Source: Clostridia bacterium
Lineage (GTDB): Bacteria > Bacillota > Clostridia > Christensenellales > UBA1242
DNA: 9,104 bases
Direction of reading: 5' to 3'
Assembly (NCBI GenBank): GCA_017537405.1
Contig: JAFYKU010000020.1
Location: 1-9,104, forward strand
The translations under genes were made by a program, and so were the position numbers. Positions 1 through 5,852 of this stretch are shown here, piece by piece. A model generated the notes under the pieces. That model had not been told where the DNA came from and did not search any database. It saw only the letters and a list, made by a program, of their open reading frames with translations. Each line of letters begins with the position of its first letter. Within the stretch, counting starts at the first letter, position 1.

Positions 1-954
1 CCAAGCCAAAGAAATGGAAGGAGTAACAGACAAATCAAAACCGCGCAAGATTTCATTTTTGTAACCAACACTACCATTCATTGTTCCATCAGAAATATCA
101 TAATCGTCATCTTCAAAACCATCAGTCACTCCACCGGCGAAGAATTCGTCCCAAAAACCTTCACCTTCGTCACCTTCGGCAGCAGTGGAAAGATTTTTAT
201 TGCCCGCCCATTTTGCCAACGGTGTAACGCTACCATCTGAATTTACAATGCCATAACCATAAGCTGGGAACAAATCCACCAAAGTTTCTTTAGAGACACT
301 GGCGCCCGATACCGGATCACCCGTCATTTCCAAAACAAAATATTTACCGTCTTTAGTATCCACGGTACTATCGTCCATACGGGAATAATATCGATTCATA
401 GCATCGGCTTTCAAACCACCACGACCATCACGCCCCACGCGTTTACGGTTGGCATCATAAGCCATGGATTTAAAAACTTGACCAGCGACACTGGCACTAC
501 CACCACCGCTTGCGGCGTCCAAAGCACGGAACATAACTTGTGAAGCCTTCAAACCAACAACAACAGCGGCTTGAACAAAAAAGAACATTAACAAACCTTT
601 AAAAGTTCGCAGCACAATTTTATAAGGATTGCCGCCATCTTTTTCTTTGTAATGTTCTTGAATAATTTTTAAAATGGTAAAGAAGATAATTACCGCAGTT
701 GCCAGCCCCACCATATTACCAAAGATTGTCCCAACAGTATCGTGGTAAATAATTTCGCTGACCATATCATTACCATCGGGAACATCTAAACCGGCCAGTT
801 TACGGAAAATTCCTTCAATGGCATTCACAACATTCGCAATTAATGTCCAAATTGACAACAGTAAGTAATGGAATATTTTACCAATAGCATAGGCGACTTC
901 ACTAAGCCCTATTGCAAATTCTTCAAACACCAACAAAGAATTTCCCCAATTCAT
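1..954 (-). CDS. VirB6/TrbL-like multi-spanning membrane protein of a type IV secretion or conjugation-type system, C-terminus beyond the window
   Basis: An open frame of 318 codons reads from ATG at 954 to the left edge without a stop, so the C-terminus is missing. An in-frame TAA lies just upstream of the ATG, which fixes the start. Hydrophobic segments lie at about residues 26-45, 76-97 and 117-137. The second is followed by a charged loop (HYKEKDGG), and an 'FRKLAGLD' stretch precedes it at about 50-57. From about 150 there is a Gly/Ser-rich, then acidic, probably extracytoplasmic region. This layout (short helix, 'K-L-A-G-hydrophobic', paired helices around a basic loop) resembles the VirB6-like channel proteins of Gram-positive conjugative elements; this is family resemblance by eye, not a search result. 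No other secretion gene is in view, though more could lie to the left. It has its own predicted promoter 6 nt from the ATG and no Shine-Dalgarno sequence. It could also be an unrelated polytopic protein. Confidence 0.6.
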   Translation of the reverse strand, partial: MNWGNSLLVFEEFAIGLSEVAYAIGKIFHYLLLSIWTLIANVVNAIEGIFRKLAGLDVPDGNDMVSEIIYHDTVGTIFGNMVGLATAVIIFFTILKIIQEHYKEKDGGNPYKIVLRTFKGLLMFFFVQAAVVVGLKASQVMFRALDAASGGGSASVAGQVFKSMAYDANRKRVGRDGRGGLKADAMNRYYSRMDDSTVDTKDGKYFVLEMTGDPVSGASVSKETLVDLFPAYGYGIVNSDGSVTPLAKWAGNKNLSTAAEGDEGEGFWDEFFAGGVTDGFEDDDYDISDGTMNGSVGYKNEILRGFDLSVTPSISLAW

Positions 955-960
955 GGTTTG

Positions 961-989
961 ATTTTAAACCATAAATCGACAAAGACCAA
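961..989 (-). promoter_or_regulatory. Predicted promoter of the VirB6-like gene (leaderless)
   Basis: On the minus strand TTGGTC (989-984) and TAAAAT (966-961) are separated by 17 nt. Only CAAACC lies between the -10 hexamer and the ATG at 954, so transcription would begin at or next to the start codon. No Shine-Dalgarno sequence is present. The -35 is a moderate match; the identical -10 to ATG distance seen at other genes here strengthens the call. Confidence 0.5.
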
Positions 990-1007
990 ATGATTTTTAG
1001 TATGCAG

Positions 1008-1925
1008 TTACACATTAAATTTAAAGTGAATAATATCACCGTCTTGCACCACATAATCACGACCTTCTTGGCGTACGCGGCCATGGTCTTTGGCGGCTAA
1101 TAAATTACCGTATTTCACAAAGTCATCATAAGAAACAACTTCGGCTTTGATGAAGCCACGCATGAAGTCGGTATGAATTTTGCCCGCCGCAATTAATGCA
1201 GTATCACCATTTTTAATGGTCCAAGCACGAACTTCGGGTTCACCAGCCGTCAAATATGAAATCAAACCAAGCAAACGATACCCCGCCACAACCAATTTGT
1301 CCAAACCACTTTGTTGTAAACCGTACATTTGCATGAATTCGGCACGCTCGTCATCGTTTTGTAAAGCTGCTAATTCATTTTCAACATGAGCGCAGATACC
1401 AATGACTTGCGCGTTATCCGCCGCTGCAATAGCTTTGATTTTAGCATAGTGCGGATTGTTGGCTCCGTCATCAGCAATATCACTTTCGTTATAATTTGCC
1501 ACATAGATAACGGGCTTCTCAATACCGGCGTACATCAATTCCAATTTAATTGTATCAATATCACTTTCTGGATTGGCGCCACCGTCAACATGGGTCACAT
1601 TCGGGTCATCAAAAGCACGCACTACATGCACAATGGCATCAACTTCACGAATGTGCGCCAAAAATTTATTACCCAAACCTTCACCTTGGGACGCACCCTT
1701 CACTAAACCCGCAATATCCACAAACTTTACGGTCGAATTAATCACCGATTTAGCATGGTAATGTTCCGCCAAAAAATCCACGCGCGGGTCAGGCACAGGC
1801 ACAATACCAATATTTGGCTCAATCGTGCAGAACGGATAGTTCGCGACTTCGGCTCCCGCACGCGTAATAGCATTAAATAAGGTACTCTTTCCGACATTGG
1901 GTAATCCCACAATTCCAATCTTCAT
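1008..1925 (-). CDS. ychF: YchF/Obg-family ATPase/GTPase lacking the helical (coiled-coil) domain
   Basis: YchF is a universally conserved, ribosome-associated P-loop NTPase of the Obg group that prefers ATP and is linked to stress responses. Visible motifs are the P-loop GLPNVGKST (7-15), DIAG (70-73), the YchF signature VKGASQGEGLGNKFL (75-89), the NxxE motif NYNE (144-147) in place of NKxD, and a C-terminal TGS domain (about 222-305) with the HTDF..GFI.AEV stretch. The protein has 305 residues where about 363 is usual. The missing residues fall at one place: LELMYA (128-133) runs directly into the next core strand, IEKPVIYVAN, so the helical hairpin inserted in the G domain of other YchF proteins is absent. 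The frame is intact there, so this is not a frameshift. The ATG has AGGAG and AGGA sequences 10 and 4 nt upstream. It lies 20 nt after the yugP-like gene, probably co-transcribed. Confidence 0.95.
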   Translation of the reverse strand: MKIGIVGLPNVGKSTLFNAITRAGAEVANYPFCTIEPNIGIVPVPDPRVDFLAEHYHAKSVINSTVKFVDIAGLVKGASQGEGLGNKFLAHIREVDAIVHVVRAFDDPNVTHVDGGANPESDIDTIKLELMYAGIEKPVIYVANYNESDIADDGANNPHYAKIKAIAAADNAQVIGICAHVENELAALQNDDERAEFMQMYGLQQSGLDKLVVAGYRLLGLISYLTAGEPEVRAWTIKNGDTALIAAGKIHTDFMRGFIKAEVVSYDDFVKYGNLLAAKDHGRVRQEGRDYVVQDGDIIHFKFNV

Positions 1926-1929
1926 GTTT

Positions 1930-1940
1930 TCCTAACTCCT
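1930..1940 (-). promoter_or_regulatory. Shine-Dalgarno region of ychF
   Basis: On the minus strand AAGGAG is followed by AGGA, 10 and 4 nt before the ychF ATG. This is one of the few clear Shine-Dalgarno sites in the window and fits ychF being an internal, leadered cistron rather than a leaderless one. Confidence 0.65.
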
Positions 1941-1945
1941 TTGTT

Positions 1946-2680
1946 TTAACGGCGCTTGCGTCCGAACGCCATCATAAAATATGATAAATAACGCAAAAAG
2001 TAAACTAATGACATAGCAAAACTAATCACATAAGTATTTGCCGCTGCACTTAATACTTTGCGGACGCCACGGCGTTCAGCTTTGGTTTCAATGATATGTA
2101 AATCTTCTAACATTTTCATGCCACGGCGCGAAGCATCAAATTCCGTTGGCAAAGTAATAAAACTAATTAACGCACTAAGTCCATAAATAATACAGAACGA
2201 TAATAACGCCCACTTCATCATTTCAATTGCCAATCCTGCCGTCAACAAAGTGGCAAAAAAACTAATAATTATCAACGGGGTTAATAAGCGACTGGAAAAA
2301 TTACTCAAACCAATCACAAAGTTACGCACTTTTAAAGGTAAATAACTTTGCGCATCTTGTAATGCATGACCACATTCGTGAGCTGCAATCGCCAAAGCCG
2401 AAACCGAAGTACCATTTAAAACTTTGGCAGTTAAACGCACCATTTTGGCATGGGGGTCATAGTGGTCGCCGGCACCGCCAGCAGCTTCTTCCACACCGAT
2501 ATTTAATTGATTTTCTTGCGCAATACGCATGACCAAGTCTTTACCGGTTAAATTACCAGTTACTGGCACGCGATGAAAGCGGTCAATCACGGTATGAACA
2601 TTAATCGAAGCTATAACGGCGAAAATCAAAATCGGCAGCATTGCCAACCCCGAAATGATATAAACTAATTCCCAAGACAT
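1946..2680 (-). CDS. yugP: YugP-type zinc-dependent membrane metallopeptidase
   Basis: A 244-residue polytopic membrane protein with the zinc metallopeptidase motif HECGH at residues 101-105 (two His ligands and the catalytic Glu) and a likely third ligand Glu180 in TLPTEFDASRR, both characteristic of the YugP family (neutral zinc metallopeptidase_2). Hydrophobic helices lie at about 4-26, 133-152, 156-176 and 213-232. The region between helices 1 and 2 holds the active-site helix, and the tail is basic (GRKRR), suggesting a cytoplasmic C-terminus. Length is slightly above the usual 225-235. The physiological substrate of the family is not established; membrane-protein quality control is a plausible role. 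It starts 14 nt after the LOG-like gene. There is no Shine-Dalgarno sequence; a -10-like GATAAT lies 6 nt upstream of the ATG. Confidence 0.9.
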   Translation of the reverse strand: MSWELVYIISGLAMLPILIFAVIASINVHTVIDRFHRVPVTGNLTGKDLVMRIAQENQLNIGVEEAAGGAGDHYDPHAKMVRLTAKVLNGTSVSALAIAAHECGHALQDAQSYLPLKVRNFVIGLSNFSSRLLTPLIIISFFATLLTAGLAIEMMKWALLSFCIIYGLSALISFITLPTEFDASRRGMKMLEDLHIIETKAERRGVRKVLSAAANTYVISFAMSLVYFLRYLSYFMMAFGRKRR

Positions 2681-2686
2681 AATTCT

Positions 2687-2715
2687 ATTATCGCTTATTT
2701 CACCATTTGCAACAA
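2687..2715 (-). promoter_or_regulatory. Possible internal leaderless promoter of yugP
   Basis: On the minus strand TTGTTG (2715-2710) and GATAAT (2692-2687) are 17 nt apart, and AGAATT separates the -10 from the ATG at 2680. The element overlaps the stop codon and final codons of the LOG-like gene. Read-through from upstream is also possible, so this is weaker than the intergenic promoters. Confidence 0.4.
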
Positions 2716-3267
2716 CATCTTTTTTAAAGAATCCATATCGGCAACATGAATAATTTCCGCGCCGTTTTGTACATCTGGATTATTATCGCGATTACGGAAG
2801 AAATCATTAACTGTATCAAAAATTTGACCAGCTCCACCAAATTCGTCAACGATAATCATTTTCTTTTTCGCGAAGAACGAAAATAACAATTCACTAAATG
2901 TTCCCCAGCTGCCACCCAAGGCCACAACCACATCACTATATGGAGTCATATCCATACTGCGTTTTAAAAAGTTTTCGCTGTTGGTTGGTAAAATGTTTTC
3001 GTTAAAGACTAAGTCGGTCACACCGTCCGTGGTAAATTTATAGCGTTCTAAATGTTCTCGCATATCCGCTGCCGGAGTATAGCCAATCACTTTACCACCA
3101 GCTTGTACCGCACCGCGTCCCACAAAATACGGATAACCACCACAAGCTCCGGTTAAAATTTCAAAATTATTTTCTGCTAAAAATTTACCTAAATCGGCGC
3201 AAGCTTGAATTTCTTGCTCGCTGTAAAATTTATTGTTTGTTCCACCATAAACGGTAATTTTCATCAT
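2695..3267 (-). CDS. SLOG/LOG-like Rossmann-fold nucleotide-binding protein (TIGR00725/LDcluster4 type)
   Basis: A 190-residue soluble protein with the features of the SLOG superfamily, which includes the LOG cytokinin-activating phosphoribohydrolases and presumed nucleotide-sensing relatives. It has an N-terminal beta strand ending in YGGT (7-10), the glycine-rich ILTGACGGYPYFVGRGA..AGGKVIGYTPA region (37-66), and LGGSWGTFSE (117-126) in place of the LOG motif PGGxGTxxE. The GGSWGT form and the TG.CGG.P segment point to the TIGR00725/LDcluster4 branch rather than to a true LOG enzyme, so a specific reaction should not be assumed. Two adjacent ATG codons follow a strong Shine-Dalgarno sequence, AAGGGGG, 5 nt before the first and 8 nt before the second. 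It lies 61 nt after hflX and 14 nt before yugP, between a promoter on each side. Confidence 0.85.
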   Translation of the reverse strand: MMKITVYGGTNNKFYSEQEIQACADLGKFLAENNFEILTGACGGYPYFVGRGAVQAGGKVIGYTPAADMREHLERYKFTTDGVTDLVFNENILPTNSENFLKRSMDMTPYSDVVVALGGSWGTFSELLFSFFAKKKMIIVDEFGGAGQIFDTVNDFFRNRDNNPDVQNGAEIIHVADMDSLKKMLLQMVK

Positions 3268-3272
3268 TTAAT

Positions 3273-3279
3273 CCCCCTT
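3273..3279 (-). promoter_or_regulatory. Strong Shine-Dalgarno sequence of the LOG-like gene
   Basis: AAGGGGG on the minus strand, 5 nt before the first of two tandem ATG codons and 8 nt before the second. The second ATG has the more usual spacing, so the true start may be one codon downstream of the annotated one. Confidence 0.75.
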
Positions 3280-3302
3280 ATTAACAATATATAACTTTAC
3301 GC

Positions 3303-3314
3303 ACTAAGCTTAGT
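3303..3314. repeat. Perfect 12-bp palindrome ACTAAGCTTAGT in the hflX to LOG-like gap
   Basis: ACTAAGCTTAGT equals its own reverse complement. It lies between the hflX stop and the Shine-Dalgarno of the LOG-like gene, inside the predicted 5' leader. It has no spacer long enough for a stable hairpin and no T-run on the minus strand, so a protein-binding site (operator) is more likely than a terminator. No regulator is identified. Confidence 0.4.
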
Positions 3315-3327
3315 TTTAATGACATAA

Positions 3328-3336
3328 ATTATATCA
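3328..3336 (-). promoter_or_regulatory. Extended -10 promoter element for the LOG-like gene
   Basis: On the minus strand TGA-TATAAT (TGn extended -10, hexamer 3333-3328) overlaps the hflX stop codon. A convincing -35 is not seen, as is common for extended -10 promoters. Transcription from about 3321 would give a leader of roughly 54 nt that contains the ACTAAGCTTAGT palindrome and the AAGGGGG ribosome binding site. A second, weaker -10-like TATATT lies at 3291-3286. Confidence 0.5.
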
Positions 3337-4381
3337 AATTGTATATTTGTTCTTTTAATTTGTCGATGCCAATTTTTTGTACTGCGGAAATCGCAACAGC
3401 TCCATCTGGAACAACAAAACCAGGATTCTTATCAATTTTATTATAGACAATTAATTGTGGAATCGTGTCCGCACCAATATTATGTAAAACCTGATTTACC
3501 ACAGCAATCTGCTTTTCATGTTCAGGATTGGAACAATCGACAACATGCAACAATAAGTTAGCTTCGCGAGTTTCATCCAAGGTGGCTTCAAAGGCACGAA
3601 TAAATTCATGTGGCAAATGATTGATAAAACCAACCGTATCCGTTAAAACAAAATTTTTACCATTTAAATAAATAGCGCGCGTAGTAGTATCCAAAGTTGC
3701 AAACAATTCATCTTTAGCATAAACACCAGCTTTAGTTAACAAATTAAACAAAGTTGATTTACCGCTGTTGGTATATCCCACCAAGCAAACGCGTTGTTGA
3801 TTGGAGCGTTGTCGCACTGCAACTGTCCGTGTTTTTTTGACATCAGCCAACTTGCGTTCCAGTGCAGTGATTTCATCGCGAATTAAACGCTTATCCAATT
3901 CCAATTTCTTTTCACCCGGACCACGCATGCCGACACCGTTACGCATTTTACTCATTAAGCCACTGCTACCAATCAAGCGTGGTAAATTGTAACGCAGCTG
4001 CGCTAACTCAACTTGTAACTTACCCGCTGCACTTTGCGCACGCGCGGCAAAAATATCTAAAATAACTTTGCTGCGGTCCAAAACAGGAACGCCCAAAGCC
4101 TGCTCCAAATTGCGTACTTTACTACCAGATAACTCAACATCAAAAACCACGACATTGGCATTAGTTTCCGCAATCATAGTTTTAATCTCTTCAACTTTTC
4201 CAGTACCTATATAATAGGTAACATCAACATCTTTACGGTTTTGAATCACACGACCAACTGTCTGTAAATTACAGGTCGCACACAATAAAGAAAGTTCGTC
4301 TAAATCGTCTACAGACAAAATTTGGTTGACACCAACGCCAACCAAAATTGCTAAATCAGATTGCACCTGATTATTGTGCAT
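3329..4381 (-). CDS. hflX: GTPase HflX, ribosome-splitting/rescue factor
   Basis: HflX is a translational GTPase-family protein that binds the 50S subunit and splits stalled or stress-inactivated ribosomes. The N-terminal nucleotide-binding-like domain (about 8-120) carries YYIGTGKVEEI (56-66) and the DVELSGSKVRNLE segment. The linker has the signature GMRGPGEKKLELDKR (151-165) followed by a helical stretch. The G domain shows GYTNSGKST (202-210), FATLDTTTR (227-235, switch I), DTVGFI (248-253), NKID (314-317) and SAVQ (332-335). At 350 residues it stops just after the G domain, so it lacks the extra C-terminal region of the E. coli form (about 426 residues), as some family members do. The ATG lies inside the end of rpmF (11-nt overlap), so translation is probably coupled to L32. 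No strong Shine-Dalgarno sequence is visible. Confidence 0.95.
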   Translation of the reverse strand: MHNNQVQSDLAILVGVGVNQILSVDDLDELSLLCATCNLQTVGRVIQNRKDVDVTYYIGTGKVEEIKTMIAETNANVVVFDVELSGSKVRNLEQALGVPVLDRSKVILDIFAARAQSAAGKLQVELAQLRYNLPRLIGSSGLMSKMRNGVGMRGPGEKKLELDKRLIRDEITALERKLADVKKTRTVAVRQRSNQQRVCLVGYTNSGKSTLFNLLTKAGVYAKDELFATLDTTTRAIYLNGKNFVLTDTVGFINHLPHEFIRAFEATLDETREANLLLHVVDCSNPEHEKQIAVVNQVLHNIGADTIPQLIVYNKIDKNPGFVVPDGAVAISAVQKIGIDKLKEQIYNLI

Positions 4382-4601
4382 TGCGTTCAGCCGCCGCCTT
4401 GGCTCTCTTAGCCTTTACATCGTTTTTTGTTTCGATGCGTTTTACGCCGTCATAGTAACCGCATTCAGGGCAAACAACATGTGGACGAATTACAGCCTTA
4501 CATTGTTTGCATTCCGTTAATGTTGGAACGGTTAATTTACTGTTGTTCGCATTTCGCGTGTTACGACGCGCTTTCGATACTTTATGTTTTGGTACTGCCA
4601 T
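4371..4601 (-). CDS. rpmF: Large ribosomal subunit protein bL32, zinc-binding form with C-terminal extension
   Basis: The start MAVPKHKVSKARRNTRNAN is the conserved basic N-terminus of L32, a small protein of the 50S subunit. Four cysteines, CKQC (31-34) and CPEC (44-47), give the zinc ribbon, so this is the zinc-dependent form. The protein has 76 residues where about 57-60 is typical; the extra residues form a charged Lys/Ala/Glu tail (about 58-76), the end of which overlaps the start of hflX by 11 nt. Unlike the common arrangement, neither the YceD/DUF177 gene nor plsX is next to it. A strong promoter sits directly upstream: TTTACA, 17 nt, TATAAT with a TGn extension, with the -10 ending 8 nt before the ATG, so the mRNA should have a leader of about 0-2 nt. 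No Shine-Dalgarno sequence is present. Confidence 0.95.
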   Translation of the reverse strand: MAVPKHKVSKARRNTRNANNSKLTVPTLTECKQCKAVIRPHVVCPECGYYDGVKRIETKNDVKAKRAKAAAERNAQ

Positions 4602-4609
4602 AATGAATG

Positions 4610-4638
4610 ATTATAACAAATAGGACTTGAAATGTAAA
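4610..4638 (-). promoter_or_regulatory. Promoter of rpmF-hflX (near-leaderless)
   Basis: On the minus strand TTTACA (4638-4633), a 17-nt spacer ending in TGT, and consensus TATAAT (4615-4610). The ATG of rpmF begins 8 nt after the -10 hexamer, leaving essentially no leader. This is the best sigma-A-type promoter in the window. Its -35 directly abuts the -35 of the divergent hydrolase promoter. Confidence 0.75.
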
Positions 4639-4655
4639 GGACTTTCGTGTATATT
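4627..4655 (+). promoter_or_regulatory. Promoter of the SleB-like hydrolase gene (leaderless)
   Basis: TTGAAA (4627-4632), a 17-nt spacer and TATATT (4650-4655), followed by AACCGA and then the ATG at 4662. The start site is therefore predicted at the ATG. If this promoter is the one used, the GTG at 4647 lies in the spacer and is not in the message. Confidence 0.65.
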
Positions 4656-4661
4656 AACCGA

Positions 4662-5810
4662 ATGGGTTTGTTAGCAAAAGCAACAGCATTATTAGAAGCA
4701 CAAAAACGCGCAGCTGAGGCTGCAGAAAAGTTTGCTGTTTCCTTATCAAAAACAACAATAAATTCAATTAAAACAATTAACGATTCAACAACGCAACCAA
4801 TAATCGCAAAAAAAATTGCTGTCAATACAGCTTTGATTAGTCCCATGTCAACACCTACCCAAATCAGAGTTAATTCATTTAATCCCGAAAAATACGGAGT
4901 TTTTGTAAGTTCAAAAGAACCACAAGTACCAACCAAGGAAACAACTCCAATCAAGGAAAAAGCAAAAGAAAAATTTGCAGCTAACACAGAAACAGCACCA
5001 GTCATTCCCGACATAAAAATATTAAATCAATTTAAATCCAAGTTAAGTAAGTTAGTAACAGGATTTGCGATAACAATGGCAGCACAACTTATTACACCGA
5101 CCTGTGTCGAATATGTAACAACAAAAGTTCAGAATCATAAAGACAACACAGAAAAACTTTACCATATCAACCCAACTGCCGAACTTCCTGATTTTAACTT
5201 TATTGCCAAAGCCGAGCCAGTTGCTCCCGTTGTTGAAGTTAAAAATGTGCAAGAAAGCGCGAAGCAACAAGAAATAAACGCAGAAACACAAGAAGTGGTC
5301 GAACAAGCAATCGTAAAATTTCAACAAGGTATGGAATCACGCGTTTCTAAATACGACCGTGAAGTTTTGGCGCGGATGTTGTATGGTGAAGCTGGTCGCG
5401 GTGCAGACCCGTTTGAAATTTTGCATACCGTGCTTAATCGTGCTTCTTCCCCTTATTTTAAAGGTTCTTTAGCCGATATCGTCAAACAAAAAAATCAATA
5501 CCTTGGTTATAACCAGAATAACCCTTTAACCAAAGACTATCTTACCATGGTGGATATGGCAATCGACTACTGGGAAGCTTCTGGCTGCAAAAAAATTGAA
5601 GGCTGTAATCACTACTATTTTGTAACTGGTATTTCAGGTATCTGTAATAAATTTGAAATCAGCCCTAAAAACAACTATGGTAAATGGGTACCAACCAAAG
5701 ACAAAAAATACGCTAAAATGCGCAACTACTGCCCTGTGGCAACTGACCAAGCAAATCGCTACTTTGCCAATCGCTATGCTTACCAAAAAGCTTATGGACA
5801 TACGAAATAA
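4662..5810 (+). CDS. Membrane-tethered SleB/CwlJ-type cell wall hydrolase
   Basis: A 382-residue protein from the ATG at 4662. The C-terminal third (about 233-375) resembles the SleB/CwlJ hydrolase domain (Hydrolase_2), which cleaves peptidoglycan: LARMLYGEAGRG (236-247) with the presumed catalytic Glu243, then VLNRASSPYF (257-266), a later aromatic stretch (NHYYFV) and a conserved-looking tail. A single hydrophobic segment at about 132-152 (LVTGFAITMAAQLITPTCVEYV) probably anchors it, with a Lys/Ala-rich N-terminal 130 residues inside and a linker plus catalytic domain outside. There is no N-terminal signal peptide. SleB and CwlJ are spore-germination enzymes in Bacillus, but the domain also occurs in non-sporulating bacteria, so sporulation cannot be inferred. 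An alternative start is GTG at 4647 (387 residues), which has AAAGGA upstream; I prefer the ATG because a TTGAAA-17-TATATT promoter places the transcript start there. It ends at a bidirectional terminator shared with ackA. Confidence 0.8.
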   Translation: MGLLAKATALLEAQKRAAEAAEKFAVSLSKTTINSIKTINDSTTQPIIAKKIAVNTALISPMSTPTQIRVNSFNPEKYGVFVSSKEPQVPTKETTPIKEKAKEKFAANTETAPVIPDIKILNQFKSKLSKLVTGFAITMAAQLITPTCVEYVTTKVQNHKDNTEKLYHINPTAELPDFNFIAKAEPVAPVVEVKNVQESAKQQEINAETQEVVEQAIVKFQQGMESRVSKYDREVLARMLYGEAGRGADPFEILHTVLNRASSPYFKGSLADIVKQKNQYLGYNQNNPLTKDYLTMVDMAIDYWEASGCKKIEGCNHYYFVTGISGICNKFEISPKNNYGKWVPTKDKKYAKMRNYCPVATDQANRYFANRYAYQKAYGHTK

Positions 5811-5820
5811 AACGAATATA

Positions 5821-5852
5821 AAAAAATGATTAGCTTTAACTAATCATTTTTT
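5821..5852. terminator. Bidirectional intrinsic terminator between the hydrolase gene and ackA
   Basis: A perfect 13-bp inverted repeat (5821-5833 with 5840-5852) around the 6-nt loop CTTTAA, with an A-run on one side and a T-run (to 5854) on the other. It can therefore end transcription in both directions between the convergent genes. The stem core is ATGATTAG/CTAATCAT. The ackA stop codon (5844-5846) and its last Lys codons lie inside the repeat. Confidence 0.85.

Noticed and set aside
3281..3325. A 14-codon frame (MSLKLSLVRKVIYC) after the extended -10 downstream of hflX, as a leader peptide
   Set aside because: Its ATG is only 2 nt after the -10 hexamer, so the transcript would start downstream of it, and it has no ribosome binding site.
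4532..5014. Long antisense frames opposite the hydrolase, ychF, ackA and tmcAL genes
   Set aside because: They mirror well-supported genes, show no family resemblance and lack start signals.
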